Source: Halobacterium litoreum (GTDB taxonomy: Archaea > Halobacteriota > Halobacteria > Halobacteriales > Halobacteriaceae). From it: a DNA stretch of 64,000 nt. The notes beneath the pieces were generated by a model that was given only the letters and a program-made list of their open reading frames with translations, was not told the origin of the DNA and searched no databases. The stretch spans positions 248,001 through 312,000 of the forward strand of contig NZ_CP089466.1 of NCBI RefSeq assembly GCF_021233415.1, read 5' to 3'. Shown here one piece after another: positions 17,004-25,969 of this stretch. The position numbers were made by a program, and so were the translations under genes. Position 1 is the stretch's first letter, and every line of letters begins with the position of its first letter.

Positions 17004-17461
17004 TGCGCGTCCTCGACTCGTCGGCGTTCATCCACGACTACGACGCCGACGGCCCGACGGCGTCGGTGCCCGAGGTCCGCGAGGAACTCACCGACTCCGC
17101 GGCGTTCCGGTTCGACGCGGCGTCCGGCGGCGGCATGCAGGTCCACGTCCCCGGCAACGAGTCGCTGCGGGCGGTCCGGTACGCCGCCGAGCGCACGGGC
17201 GACGACCGCGAACTGTCCGAGACGGACCGCCGCCTGCTGGCGGCCGCCCGCGAACTCGGCGGGACGCTCGTCACCGACGACTACGCGATGCAGAACGTCG
17301 CCGACGAACTCGGCGTCGACGTCGAAGTCATCGCGCAGGACGGCATCTCGGAGCGCCGAGACTGGCGCTTCCAGTGTGCGGGCTGTGGCCGGGAGTTCGA
17401 CGAGTCGAAACCCCGGTGCCCGGTCTGTGGCAGCGACCTGTCGCGGAAGAACCCCCGTTAG
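17003..17461 (+). CDS. nob1: Nob1-type rRNA maturation endonuclease (PIN domain plus zinc ribbon)
   Basis: 152 aa with GTG start. A PIN domain (LDSSAFIHDYD with catalytic Asp5, a central acidic ETDRRLLAAA, and LVTDDYAMQNVA) is followed by a zinc ribbon with two cysteine pairs (CAGCGREF and CPVCGSDLS). This is the layout of Nob1, which cuts the 3' end of 16S rRNA precursors. The GTG overlaps the preceding stop codon by one base. It overlaps the small minus-strand gene behind it by 4 nt, tail to tail. Confidence 0.92.
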   Translation: MRVLDSSAFIHDYDADGPTASVPEVREELTDSAAFRFDAASGGGMQVHVPGNESLRAVRYAAERTGDDRELSETDRRLLAAARELGGTLVTDDYAMQNVADELGVDVEVIAQDGISERRDWRFQCAGCGREFDESKPRCPVCGSDLSRKNPR

Positions 17462-17592
17462 TCCACGCACTCCAGCCCGTTCTCGATGAGTTGTCGCAGG
17501 ACCTCCTGCTCCGAGAGCCCGTACTCGCGGGCCAACTCGTCGATGTCCGCCGCCAGCGAGTCCTCGCAGACGACGGAGTACTTCTGGGGCAT
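17458..17592 (-). CDS. 44-aa conserved-looking small protein, possible ribbon-helix-helix type
   Basis: The complete frame starts ATG at 17592 and ends TAA at 17458-17460. It reads MPQKYSVVCEDSLAADI followed by DELAREYGLSEQEVLRQLIENGLECVD. A beta strand followed by two helices with the EYGLSEQEVLRQLIENGL pattern is how short ribbon-helix-helix (CopG/Arc-like) proteins look. A dimeric DNA-binding role is an inference from this pattern only. Its coding strand is the only good candidate in the 187-nt gap between nob1 and the CPBP gene. Confidence 0.65.
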   Translation of the reverse strand: MPQKYSVVCEDSLAADIDELAREYGLSEQEVLRQLIENGLECVD

Positions 17593-17648
17593 ACCCCTTC
17601 CATTCGCGGACCGGGGACGTAATACTTAGTCAGCCCCGCGTCAGACGC

Positions 17649-18683
17649 TCACGAGAACGCGGCGTACGCGAGCATGAACTGGACGGCGTCGTAGACGCCG
17701 TGGACGACGACCGGCGCGAACAGGTCGTCGGTGCGTTCGTAGGTGACGCCGAGCACCAGCGAGACGACGAACACGCGGGAGAGCGTGACGAGCACGGCGC
17801 CCGGCGGCACGCCCGTCGCGGTGTACGCGAGCACGTGACTCCCCGTGAACACGAGCGACGCGGCGGCGACCGCGGCGTACCGCGAGTACGACCCGTAGAG
17901 GTACTTCTGGACGCCGTTTCGCGCGAGCAGTTCCTCGCCCGGCCCGATGAACAAAAGCGAGACGACGGCGAGCGGCGGGAGGATGCCGGGGTGGGCTTTC
18001 GCCGTCTCGACGAGGCCGTGGGTGCTCTGCGGGAGCGAGAACACGGTGACGACGGCGTTCATCGCGAGGTGCAACGCGAAGATGGCGACGACGCCGACGC
18101 CCGCGACCGCCACGTCGCGCCGTCCGGGCTTGCTGACGTCGATGCCCCCGTCGAACCACTGCACGAACGCGACGCCCGCGATGCCGTAGCCGGCGCTCGC
18201 GACGGCGGTGTTCACTGGCACGGTGACGAGCGGGTCCTCGGGGAGGAACGCGACGGCGACGCTGGCGAGCAGGCCGCCGAACACGAGCGCCGCGAGCGAC
18301 GCGACGACTGCGACGACCGTGCGTCGCTCGCGCGCTCTCACCCCCGATTTCTCGACGCCAGCGACGGCGGCGGCGCCCGCCGCGACGGCGCCGAGTCCGG
18401 CGAACAGCGCGACGAGCGGGCCGGCCGAAAGTGCGCCGGAGACGTCGAGAATGCCGGCGGCCGCGGCGAGCGCGAGGCCGGCGCTGGCGGCGGTCGCGGC
18501 GTAGTCGAGCCACGCCGGCCCGGAGCCGTGGCGGCGCGCCGCGAACGCGAGGAGCGCGGCGCCCGCGAACCCGCCCGCGGCCTGCGCGGCGAGCGCTGGC
18601 GCGGGCGTCCAGTCGAGGAACGCGGCGGCGAGGCCGACGCCCGCGACGACGAAGCCGACGGTCTGCGCGTACCGGTCGTTCAC
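17649..18683 (-). CDS. CPBP-family intramembrane glutamic protease
   Basis: 344 aa with about nine hydrophobic segments. The three CPBP (Rce1/Abi) motifs are visible in the second half: GPGEELLARNGVQKYLY (Glu-Glu...Arg), FTGSHVLAY (His) and FAPVVVHGVYDAVQF (His...Asp). Related proteins cut prenylated or hydrophobic substrates; in prokaryotes the targets are mostly unknown. It lies 25 nt upstream of pgi's end in the same direction, so pgi-CPBP may be one transcript. Confidence 0.87.
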   Translation of the reverse strand: MNDRYAQTVGFVVAGVGLAAAFLDWTPAPALAAQAAGGFAGAALLAFAARRHGSGPAWLDYAATAASAGLALAAAAGILDVSGALSAGPLVALFAGLGAVAAGAAAVAGVEKSGVRARERRTVVAVVASLAALVFGGLLASVAVAFLPEDPLVTVPVNTAVASAGYGIAGVAFVQWFDGGIDVSKPGRRDVAVAGVGVVAIFALHLAMNAVVTVFSLPQSTHGLVETAKAHPGILPPLAVVSLLFIGPGEELLARNGVQKYLYGSYSRYAAVAAASLVFTGSHVLAYTATGVPPGAVLVTLSRVFVVSLVLGVTYERTDDLFAPVVVHGVYDAVQFMLAYAAFS

Positions 18684-18708
18684 GCCCGGGGATGAGGGGC
18701 GAGCGGGC

Positions 18709-20004
18709 TTAGGTGCTGTCGTTCGCGTCGCCGACGCCGAGTTCGGTCTTCTCGGGGAGCGCCTCGTCGCCCCGGAGCAGGCCGCGTGCGGCGTCTTTCC
18801 CCCACTCGACGGCGGGCTGCGTGAACGTCTCGACGCCGTACAGTTCGCCGGCGAGCACGCAGGCGGCCTCGAAGTCGAAGAGGAGACGGCCGAGCGCGCG
18901 CTCGTCGAGGCGGGGAATCTCGACGCGAACGCTCGGGACGCCGGACTCCGCGAGGCTGGCTTCGGTCGCCTCGAACTCGGCGTCGAGCAGGCCGCCGAGC
19001 GTGTTCCCGGCGAGGTAGTCGAGGCCGTCGAGGTCGCTGTCGGGAATCCCGCGGTCGGCGCGCTCGCGGGGGCGGACGAGCGTCACGAGTTTGTCGCGGG
19101 GGCCGGCGCGGTAGAGTTGGAGTTGGCTGTGCTGGTCGGTCGCGCCGAGCGCGCGGGCGGGCGTCTGCCCGAGGCCGTCCTTGCCGAGGCTCTCGGCCCA
19201 CAGTTGCGCGAACCACTCGGCGAACGTCTCCAACCCCTCGGCGTACGGCATCATCGCGTTCACGCCGGCGCCGCGCACGTCGAGGGCGTACGCCGTCGCG
19301 CCGTAGGCGTACGCGGGGCAGTCGAACAGCGACCCGGCGAGTGCGTCCATGCCGTCGCGGCCGCCGGCGAGAATCTCGTGGACGTCCGCGCCGGCGAGCG
19401 CGGCGGCGGGGAGCGCGACGGTCGAGAGGGCGGAGAAGCGCCCGGGGACGCCCTCGGGCACGTCGAGCGCGGGCAGGTCGTGTTCGTCCGCGAGGTCCCG
19501 GAGGTTCCCCTCGGGACCGGTCGTGACGAACGTGCGGTCGGTCCAGTCGACGCCCGCCTCGGCCATCGCCTCGCGCACGACGAGGAAGTTCGCGAGCGTC
19601 TCAGCCGTCGTCCCCGACCGCGAGACGACGTGGACCGCGGTCTCCGAGAGGTCGACGTCCGCGAGCAGGTCCTCGACGTGTTCGGGGTCGACGTTGTCGA
19701 GGACGTGGGCGTCGATGTCGCCGCCGACGGCCTCGGTGAGCGTCGCGGCGCCGAGCGCGCTCCCGCCGATGCCCACCGTCAGCAGCGTCTCGCTGTCCGC
19801 GAACGGTTCGACCGCCGCCTCGATTGCGTCGGCGTCGGCGGTCTCGGGGAGATTGAGCGCGGCGTACCCGAACTCGTCGGCGTCCATCCCGGCGGCGATG
19901 CGGTCGTGCGCGTCGGCCACGCGGTCGTCTAAGCGTTCGAGGGCGTCCTCGGGGACGCCCGGATTCGCGGCCGAAGCGAGCGCGTTCCCCACGTCTACGT
20001 ACAT
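18709..20004 (-). CDS. pgi: Glucose-6-phosphate isomerase
   Basis: 431 aa, the shorter type found in haloarchaea and some bacteria. Sugar-phosphate and catalytic regions: VGIGGSALGAATL, VHVVSRSGTTAETLANF and the late GATDQHSQLQLYRAG; the C-terminal FTQPAVEWGKDAARG supplies the family's lysine-containing helix. It interconverts glucose-6-phosphate and fructose-6-phosphate, mainly for gluconeogenesis in these organisms. ATG 20004 gives MYVDVGNALASAA. Confidence 0.95.
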   Translation of the reverse strand: MYVDVGNALASAANPGVPEDALERLDDRVADAHDRIAAGMDADEFGYAALNLPETADADAIEAAVEPFADSETLLTVGIGGSALGAATLTEAVGGDIDAHVLDNVDPEHVEDLLADVDLSETAVHVVSRSGTTAETLANFLVVREAMAEAGVDWTDRTFVTTGPEGNLRDLADEHDLPALDVPEGVPGRFSALSTVALPAAALAGADVHEILAGGRDGMDALAGSLFDCPAYAYGATAYALDVRGAGVNAMMPYAEGLETFAEWFAQLWAESLGKDGLGQTPARALGATDQHSQLQLYRAGPRDKLVTLVRPRERADRGIPDSDLDGLDYLAGNTLGGLLDAEFEATEASLAESGVPSVRVEIPRLDERALGRLLFDFEAACVLAGELYGVETFTQPAVEWGKDAARGLLRGDEALPEKTELGVGDANDST

Positions 20005-20088
20005 GCCAACGACCGGGACGCGCGAGCGCTTAAGCGTGGTTGGTCTCCCGCGGACAGACTCTTGGCGTCGCCGGACGCACACTCGCCC

Positions 20089-20481
20089 GTGACGCGACTG
20101 CTCCCCGACCGACCGGCGACGTGGATGGACGTGGCGGCGGGCGTGCTCTCGGCGTGGCTCCTCGTCGCGACGCTCCGGCGCGTCGAAGCGCTCTCTCTGC
20201 CGGCCGCAGGCCTCGCGTTCGCCGCGACACTCCTCGCGCTCGGCCCGCTCGCGCGGTCCGCGCTCGGCGAACGCGCCGGCGCGTGGTTCGACGCCATCGG
20301 CTTCCGCGGGCGCGGCTTCGTGATTCTCGGATTCGCCGCCGTCGTCCTGCTCGCGCGCGACCTCGCACTCGTCCCCTCCCTTCCTGTCGAGAGCCTCTCC
20401 GCGGGCGTCTTCCTCGCCGTCGTCGCCTTCGTTCCAGCCCAGGCCCTCGCCGCCGGTGGCGTCGCGGGCTGGCGGGCGTGA
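20089..20481 (+). CDS. Small integral membrane protein, unknown function
   Basis: About 130 aa with GTG start (MTRLLPDRPATWMDVAAG); a TTG nine codons upstream or ATG 20122 are alternatives. There are four hydrophobic stretches (VAAGVLSAWLLVATL, AAGLAFAATLLALG, FVILGFAAVVLLA, GVFLAVVAFVPAQALA). No recognised motif. It begins the plus-strand run of small envelope-related genes after pgi, with which it is divergent. Confidence 0.65.
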   Translation: MTRLLPDRPATWMDVAAGVLSAWLLVATLRRVEALSLPAAGLAFAATLLALGPLARSALGERAGAWFDAIGFRGRGFVILGFAAVVLLARDLALVPSLPVESLSAGVFLAVVAFVPAQALAAGGVAGWRA

Positions 20482-20532
20482 CCCGGAAGCGAGTCGCCGC
20501 GCTTTTGCTCCGTGCGCGCCGAGTCTCCGACG

Positions 20533-21099
20533 ATGGGACGGTTCGACAGTTACTCGGGGCTGCTCACGGCGTTCCCGTACGCGTTCCGGCAGTCCGACTC
20601 CCGGCTGTTCCGGAGTTACGTCGTCGTCAGCGGCGTCCTCGGCGCGCTGTTCGCGTTCCTGATGGCGGGCGCGCTGTTCGTGCTCATCGGGAACACGGCG
20701 GGCGCGCGCGGCGGGTCGCTGACGCTCTCCCGGACGTTCTACGTCGTCGTGGGGCTGTTCGTCTTCATCCCGCTGGTCGCGCCCGTGCTGTTGGTGGCGC
20801 GCCGCCACCGCCGCGAGACGCCGGTCGGCGAGCGCTACGACCCCGGCCTCGCGGCGGCGGGCTACCTGTTCGTGCTGTCGGTGTACCTCGGCGTCGTGGC
20901 GTCGATGCCGCCGACGTTCGAGACGAACGGCGAGGTCGTCGCCCGCCCGCCGCCCTCCGGGCTGTTCGCGCCGGTCGTCGAACTCCTCTACGAACTGCCC
21001 GCGGTGGCGTCGCCGGTCGTCCCGCTGGTCGGCGCGGTCGCCGTCTACGCCGCCCACCGCCGCTTCGGGTCGAAACACGGAAACAGCGAGCGAGCGTAG
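20533..21099 (+). CDS. Haloarchaeal integral membrane protein, unknown function
   Basis: 188 aa. It starts MGRFDSYSGLLTAFPYAFRQSDSRLFRSY and shows four membrane helices (VSGVLGALFAFLMAGALFVLI, VVVGLFVFIPLVAPVLLVA, AGYLFVLSVYLGVVASM, VVPLVGAVAVYAA), with a short extracytoplasmic loop between the last two. Basic residues flank the second helix (RRHRRE). I do not recognise the family. It is followed after 9 nt by the DUF5812-like gene, so the two are likely co-transcribed. Confidence 0.78.
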   Translation: MGRFDSYSGLLTAFPYAFRQSDSRLFRSYVVVSGVLGALFAFLMAGALFVLIGNTAGARGGSLTLSRTFYVVVGLFVFIPLVAPVLLVARRHRRETPVGERYDPGLAAAGYLFVLSVYLGVVASMPPTFETNGEVVARPPPSGLFAPVVELLYELPAVASPVVPLVGAVAVYAAHRRFGSKHGNSERA

Positions 21100-21108
21100 G
21101 CGGCGGCG

Positions 21109-21576
21109 ATGACCGACGAGAAGACCGCCACGTTCCTCGTGACGGAGGCCGGCGACGGCTCCGCGATTCTCTCCGACGTGTCGGACGCACAGGTACACAC
21201 GCTCTCCGAGAACCCCGGCGTCGAGAAGGGCGACGTGCTGGAGGCGACCGTGTCGCCGGACCCGCCGATGGGCGTCACGTACAGCGTCGTCGAGGTCGAG
21301 GAGCGCAAGGAGATTCCGGTCGAAGTGAGCGACGAGTCGCCGACCCCGCAGGCCGTCGAGATGGCCGAGGACCTGCCGGAAGGCGACCTCGCGACGACGG
21401 AGCGCGCCGGCGTCGGCGAAGTCCACGTGCTCGCGGTGCCCGCCGACGGCGTCGAGGACGCGGTCGACGACGTGCGCGAGGACTCCGCGACCGTCGCTCG
21501 CGCCGCCCGCATCGGCATCGCTCGCGTCGAGATTCGGTACGGCGAGGACTTCCTGAGCGTCCGGTATCTCCCCTGA
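21109..21576 (+). CDS. Conserved haloarchaeal protein (DUF5812-like)
   Basis: 155 aa, very acidic and soluble. Sequence such as ATFLVTEAGDGSAILSDV, VHTLSENPGVEKGDVLEATV and ARAARIGIARVEIRYGEDF corresponds to the haloarchaeal family I remember as DUF5812. The first half looks like a small beta-barrel. No function is known. Its stop abuts the stop of the converging gene. Confidence 0.75.
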   Translation: MTDEKTATFLVTEAGDGSAILSDVSDAQVHTLSENPGVEKGDVLEATVSPDPPMGVTYSVVEVEERKEIPVEVSDESPTPQAVEMAEDLPEGDLATTERAGVGEVHVLAVPADGVEDAVDDVREDSATVARAARIGIARVEIRYGEDFLSVRYLP

Positions 21577-21879
21577 CTACGACGGCCCGGCCTCGCTCTG
21601 GACCTCCCAGCCGGACTGCACGCCGCAGGCCTCCCGCTCGACGAACTCGATTTCGGTCTCCTCGGTGAGTTCGCCGTCTCCCTCCACTGCTTCGACGCGC
21701 AGCGGCACGTCCGGGCTGTCGCCACAACAGCCGACGTCGAGGAACACGTCCCACACGTCGCCCTCGCGGGCCGGCCCCTTCGTCTTCCGGAGGTACGCCT
21801 TCATGTGGTTCGTCGTGAGTTGGTCGCGACCCCAGTCGCTCACGTCCGCCGGGAACGAGAGCGTGACGCGTTCGGTCAT
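21577..21879 (-). CDS. Small haloarchaeal protein with cysteine motif, unknown function
   Basis: 100 aa. It begins MTERVTLSFPADVSDWGRDQLT and contains a VGCCGDSPDVPLR segment plus a third cysteine (EACGV). The cysteines might bind a metal, but the spacing matches no zinc-finger type I know. It ends with no gap against the stop of the plus-strand neighbour and is preceded by a membrane-protein gene in the same direction (42 nt apart). Confidence 0.7.
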   Translation of the reverse strand: MTERVTLSFPADVSDWGRDQLTTNHMKAYLRKTKGPAREGDVWDVFLDVGCCGDSPDVPLRVEAVEGDGELTEETEIEFVEREACGVQSGWEVQSEAGPS

Positions 21880-21920
21880 ACCCGGAGGTACGCGCGAGAA
21901 CTGGATAGGTCTGCCGCCGG

Positions 21921-22535
21921 TTAGTCGTCGGCGCTGTCCAGCCACGCCGTGAGCGCCGCCACGTCGGGCCGCAGGTGGCGCGCACCGACGGTCGCCACCA
22001 GCACCGCGCCGACGGCGTCGAACACCAAGTCGAGGAGCGTGTCGTCGATGCCGTACTGCACGAGCACGGGGTCGAGGTTCGTGGCGAACGCCGCCTCCCG
22101 TCCGACGAACTCCACGACCTCCCAGAGCACGCCGAACGCCATCGTCACGAGCAGGATGAACACCGCGAGGAACGGTCGCGGGAAGTAGAGGTCCTCGCGG
22201 TGGTAGTCCAGCGCGCGCGCCGTCGTGTACCCGGCGGCGGCGACGAGCGCCGCGGAGAACGCGTGCGTGAGGTGGTCGTACCACCAGACCGTGTGGTAGG
22301 GCCCGGTCATCCCGACGGTGTGGAGGAAGACGGCGGCCCCGACCCACACCGACACGCCGGGCGAGAGCCGGAGGCTGAAGTCGCGCCTGACGACCGCCGG
22401 CACGAACGTGACGAGGAGGCCGAGCGCGGCGTTGACGACGACGCTCACGTTCTGCGTGGCGAGGCCGAAGACGAGCGTCGCCGCGATGCCGGCCTGGAGG
22501 GCGCGCACGAGGTTCCGGGACACCGACTCGTCCAT
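21921..22535 (-). CDS. Polytopic membrane protein related to the YjdF/DUF2238 group
   Basis: 204 aa, about six hydrophobic segments. The stretch WWYDHLTHAFSAALVAAAGY and the later FGVLWEVVEFVGRE contain the conserved His/Asp/Glu residues seen in DUF2238 (YjdF-like) membrane proteins, and IDDTLLDLVFDAVGAVLVA is the matching end. Function is unknown. The start at 22535 gives MDESVSRNLVRALQAG. It is divergent from the next gene. Confidence 0.75.
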   Translation of the reverse strand: MDESVSRNLVRALQAGIAATLVFGLATQNVSVVVNAALGLLVTFVPAVVRRDFSLRLSPGVSVWVGAAVFLHTVGMTGPYHTVWWYDHLTHAFSAALVAAAGYTTARALDYHREDLYFPRPFLAVFILLVTMAFGVLWEVVEFVGREAAFATNLDPVLVQYGIDDTLLDLVFDAVGAVLVATVGARHLRPDVAALTAWLDSADD

Positions 22536-22652
22536 ACGTGTCGTTGACGCGGCAGCCTCGTAAATCCGCCGCGGCGTCCCGGCCGCCGGGGCGGAATTCT
22601 GTCCCATAGGCGACGACAAACTGAAATAGGCCCGCGGCCTACCCCCTCATCC

Positions 22653-23270
22653 ATGATGGCGACGACGCACGCGCTCGCGGGCCTCGCGCTCGCGGCGCTT
22701 GTCGCACCTGTCGCACCCGAACACGCGCCGACCATCGCCGCGGCGGGGCTCGCCGGCGGCGTCTTCCCCGACCTCGACCTCTACGCAGGACACCGCCGCA
22801 CCCTCCACTTCCCCGTCTACTACGGCGTCGCCGCCGCGCTCGCCGCTGCGCTCGCCGTCGTCTCCCCGAGCGCGCTGACCGTCGGCGCCGCCGTCTTCCT
22901 CGCCGCCGCCGCGCTCCACGCCGCCGGCGACGCGCTCGGCGGCGGCCTCGAACTCGAACCGTGGCGCGCCACCAGCGAACGCGCCGTCTACAGCCACTTC
23001 CACGGGCGCTGGATTCGTCCCCGGCGTCTCGTCCGGTACGACGGCGCGCCCGAGGACGTCGCCGTCGCCGCCGTCCTCGGCGTCCCCGCCGCGCTCGCGC
23101 TCGGGCCGCCGACTCACCGCGTCGTCGCCGCCGCGCTCGCCGTCTCCGCGGGGTACGCCGCCGTCCGCAAGTACCTCCCGACGGTCGCCACGCGACTGGT
23201 CGCCGTCGTCCCCGAGGGCGTCCGTCGGCGCGTCCCTGACCGGTTCTCGAACGCCGGCGAACAGGTATAA
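22653..23270 (+). CDS. Membrane-bound metal-dependent hydrolase family (YdjM/DUF457-like)
   Basis: 205 aa. Features: MMATTHALAGLALAALV at the N-terminus with a metal-ligand His, GGVFPDLDLYAGHRRTLHF with Asp and His residues, and alternating hydrophobic segments. This agrees with the LexA-regulated YdjM-type predicted membrane hydrolases. The reaction is not known. It ends 35 nt before secF; AAGAAGC flanked by ATAAG/CTTAT at 23267-23281 overlaps its stop and may belong to the secF promoter. Confidence 0.78.
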   Translation: MMATTHALAGLALAALVAPVAPEHAPTIAAAGLAGGVFPDLDLYAGHRRTLHFPVYYGVAAALAAALAVVSPSALTVGAAVFLAAAALHAAGDALGGGLELEPWRATSERAVYSHFHGRWIRPRRLVRYDGAPEDVAVAAVLGVPAALALGPPTHRVVAAALAVSAGYAAVRKYLPTVATRLVAVVPEGVRRRVPDRFSNAGEQV

Positions 23271-23305
23271 GAAGCCTTATCCTCGCGCGCTCCCGACCGG
23301 CACCC

Positions 23306-24163
23306 ATGCCCAAATTCGAGGTCCCGGAGGTCGACCTCAGCCAGTACTCCATGCGGGAACTCGTCGCCCCCCCGCTGGCGGTGCTGGTCGTCGCGCTCGC
23401 CGTCATCGGCGCGACGTTCGCCCTCACGGGGTCGCCGGTCGCTCTCGGCATCGAGTTCACAGGCGGTTCGGAGGCTGTCGTCGACTCGAGTGCGTCCCAG
23501 TCGGCCGTCGCCGACGCGTTCGTCTCCGACCCGTCTTCGATTCGCAGTGTCGGTACCGGCGGCGGCACGTACATCGTCACCTTCCAGTCCGAGAACGTGC
23601 CCGACGTCCGCGACGACGCCGACGCCGACATCACAATCGTGCAGTCACAGACCACGTCCGCGACGTTCGGCGGCTCCACCCAGCAACTCGCCGTACTCGG
23701 CGTCGTGGGCGGCTTCGTCGGCATGAGCATCGTCGTCTTCCTCCTGTTCCGGTCGTTCGTGCCGAGTATCGCCGTGGTCCTCTCGGCGTTCAGCGACATC
23801 GTCGTGCCCGTCGCGCTGATGAACCTCTTCGGCATCCAACTCTCGCTGGGCACCGTCGCCGCCCTCCTGATGCTCATCGGTTACAGCGTCGACTCCGACA
23901 TCCTCCTGAACAACCACGTCCTCCGGCGCTCCGGCGGCTTCTGGGAGAGCGTCCACCGCGCGATGCGCACCGGTGTCACGATGACGTTGACCTCCATCTC
24001 CGCGATGACCGTGATGGCCGCCGTCTCCTACTTCTTCGGCATCCAACTGCTCACGTCCATCGCCATCGTGCTCGTCCTCGGCCTCGCGACTGACCTGATG
24101 AACACGTACATGTTGAACGTCACACTGCTTCGCTGGTACAAGTTCGAGGGGGTGAAACGATGA
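23306..24163 (+). CDS. secF: Protein translocase subunit SecF
   Basis: 285 aa with six membrane helices. After the first helix comes the SecF signature LGIEFTGGSEAVVD and a periplasmic-type domain to about residue 120; the second half has LNNHVLRRSGGFWES and repeated helices of the RND fold. SecF works with SecD to support late steps of protein export at the outer face. secF precedes secD here, the order seen in haloarchaea, and the genes overlap by 4 nt (ATGA). Confidence 0.95.
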   Translation: MPKFEVPEVDLSQYSMRELVAPPLAVLVVALAVIGATFALTGSPVALGIEFTGGSEAVVDSSASQSAVADAFVSDPSSIRSVGTGGGTYIVTFQSENVPDVRDDADADITIVQSQTTSATFGGSTQQLAVLGVVGGFVGMSIVVFLLFRSFVPSIAVVLSAFSDIVVPVALMNLFGIQLSLGTVAALLMLIGYSVDSDILLNNHVLRRSGGFWESVHRAMRTGVTMTLTSISAMTVMAAVSYFFGIQLLTSIAIVLVLGLATDLMNTYMLNVTLLRWYKFEGVKR

Positions 24164-25680
24164 GCTGGTTCCGCGAGAACTGGCGGGTCGGCTTCCTCGT
24201 CGTCCTCCTGCTCGCGAGTTCGGTCGCGCTGTTCGCGCCCGGTATCGGCGCGAGCGCGGGCGACAGCGGCGGCGGGAACGAGGCGTCCTCCCCGACGAAC
24301 CTCCAGTACGGTCTCGAACTCTCTGGTGGCGTCCGCCTGCGGGCGTCCGTCGTCGGCGTCACCGCCGAGGGCGTCGACGTGACCCAAGCCAACGAGGACG
24401 CCATCGAGGCGAACGTCTCGTCGGCGCTGGGGCTCGAACGCGACAGCGTCCGCGCCCGCGAAGGGACCGACGTGGTGGAAGTGTACTCGAACGCCTCCAC
24501 GAGCGAGGTGGAGGCCGCGCTCACCGACCTCGGCTACGAACCCGACAACGTCCGCACGGGCGTCACCGAGACGACGCGGGACACCATCGTCACCACCATC
24601 GAGAGCAAGGTCGACGCCACCGGGTTCTCCGGGACGTCGGTCTACACGGCGAACCCGCGCGGGACGAGTGACCGCTACGTCGTCATCGAGGTGCCGGGCC
24701 GGAACGCCTCGCAGGTCAAAGACCTCATCGAGGGCCGCGGCGAGGTCGAGATGTGGGCGTACTACCCCGAGAACGGCAGCCAGACGAACACGACGGTCAT
24801 CACGAAACAGGACCTCGACACCATCAGTCAGGCCCAGACTGACTCCCGCGGCGTCCCCATCGTTCCGGTCGAACTGACCGACGAGGGCGCCGAGCAGTTC
24901 GCGGCCGACATGCGCCAGTACGGCTTCACGCAGGAGGGCGTCGGGAACTGCCAGTGGCCCAACGGCGGCTACTGCCTGCTGACGACCGTGGACGGCGAGG
25001 TCGTCTACGACTCCAGTCTCGGTGACGGCCTCGCGCGGGACATGGAGAACGGCGACTTCGCGCGCTCCGGGACGTTCGTCATCGAGGCGAGTACGATGGA
25101 GGAGGCCCGCGAACTGCAGGTCAACCTCCGCGCCGGCGCGCTCCCCGCCGAGTTGTCCTTCGAGAACTCCTACTACGTCTCCCCGAGTTTCGCCGAGCGG
25201 TACAAGCCGCTCTCGCTCGTGACGGGCATCGCCGCCGCGCTCGCCGTCTCGCTCGTCGTGTTCCTGCGGTACGGCGACGCGAAGGTCGCGGTGCCGATGG
25301 TGTTCACGGCGCTCTCGGAGGTGGTCATCCTGCTCGGATTCGCGGCGGTGTCCGGGCTGGCACTCGACCTCTCGCACATCGCCGGGTTCATCGCGGTCAT
25401 CGGGACGGGGGTGGACGACCTCGTCATCATCGCCGACGAGGTGATGACCGAGGAGGTGTCCTCCAGTCGCGTCTTCCAGAGTCGCTTCCGGAAGGCGTTG
25501 TGGACCATTGGCGCGGCCGCCGCGACGACCATCATCGCGATGTCGCCGCTGGCGGTGCTCAGCCTCAGCGACCTCTGGGGCTTCGCCGTCGTCACCATCC
25601 TCGGCGTGCTCGTCGGTGTGCTCATCACGCGCCCGGCGTACGGTGACATCCTCCGGCGCCTCCTGACCCAGGACCACTGA
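24160..25680 (+). CDS. secD: Protein translocase subunit SecD
   Basis: 506 aa. The first helix is followed by LQYGLELSGGVRLRASV, the SecD equivalent of the D1 motif, then a large external domain (about residues 40-330) and five helices with TGVDDLVIIADEV and the end LITRPAYGDILRRLL. It overlaps secF by four bases, so both subunits are made from one message. A long-standing role is export of surface proteins, which this window encodes in number. Confidence 0.95.
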   Translation: MSWFRENWRVGFLVVLLLASSVALFAPGIGASAGDSGGGNEASSPTNLQYGLELSGGVRLRASVVGVTAEGVDVTQANEDAIEANVSSALGLERDSVRAREGTDVVEVYSNASTSEVEAALTDLGYEPDNVRTGVTETTRDTIVTTIESKVDATGFSGTSVYTANPRGTSDRYVVIEVPGRNASQVKDLIEGRGEVEMWAYYPENGSQTNTTVITKQDLDTISQAQTDSRGVPIVPVELTDEGAEQFAADMRQYGFTQEGVGNCQWPNGGYCLLTTVDGEVVYDSSLGDGLARDMENGDFARSGTFVIEASTMEEARELQVNLRAGALPAELSFENSYYVSPSFAERYKPLSLVTGIAAALAVSLVVFLRYGDAKVAVPMVFTALSEVVILLGFAAVSGLALDLSHIAGFIAVIGTGVDDLVIIADEVMTEEVSSSRVFQSRFRKALWTIGAAAATTIIAMSPLAVLSLSDLWGFAVVTILGVLVGVLITRPAYGDILRRLLTQDH

Positions 25681-25969
25681 CTGACTGCCTGCCGTCTCGT
25701 TTTCGTCGTTTTCGTGGCCGTGAAGCGACCGGTTACGCCGACGTACGCGTCGGTTTCGGCGAGCAAACCGTCGACAGTCCGGCGGGCTTCCGACCCGCGA
25801 CGTGCCCGTTTCCGCGAGTTACCTGAACACTATTCTGTGGTGCAGTCGGGCGGCGTCGAGTAAGGTGTGTACTACAAACGGACCGGTAGGCGATACTCGG
25901 TGTCGTGCAACACGGGGAATCGGGCGCCGTGCCGCGCCGACAGACTGGTTCGCCGCGCTCGACGAGCGC
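25681..25969 (+). other. 289-nt intergenic region before the COG1361/RND operon
   Basis: It starts with a T-rich stretch (GTTTTCGTCGTTTTCG) just behind secD, a likely terminator, and holds short AT-richer pieces (ACACTATTCTG; GTACTACAAACGG) that may be promoter elements. No open frame with haloarchaeal protein character was found in it. Confidence 0.4.
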
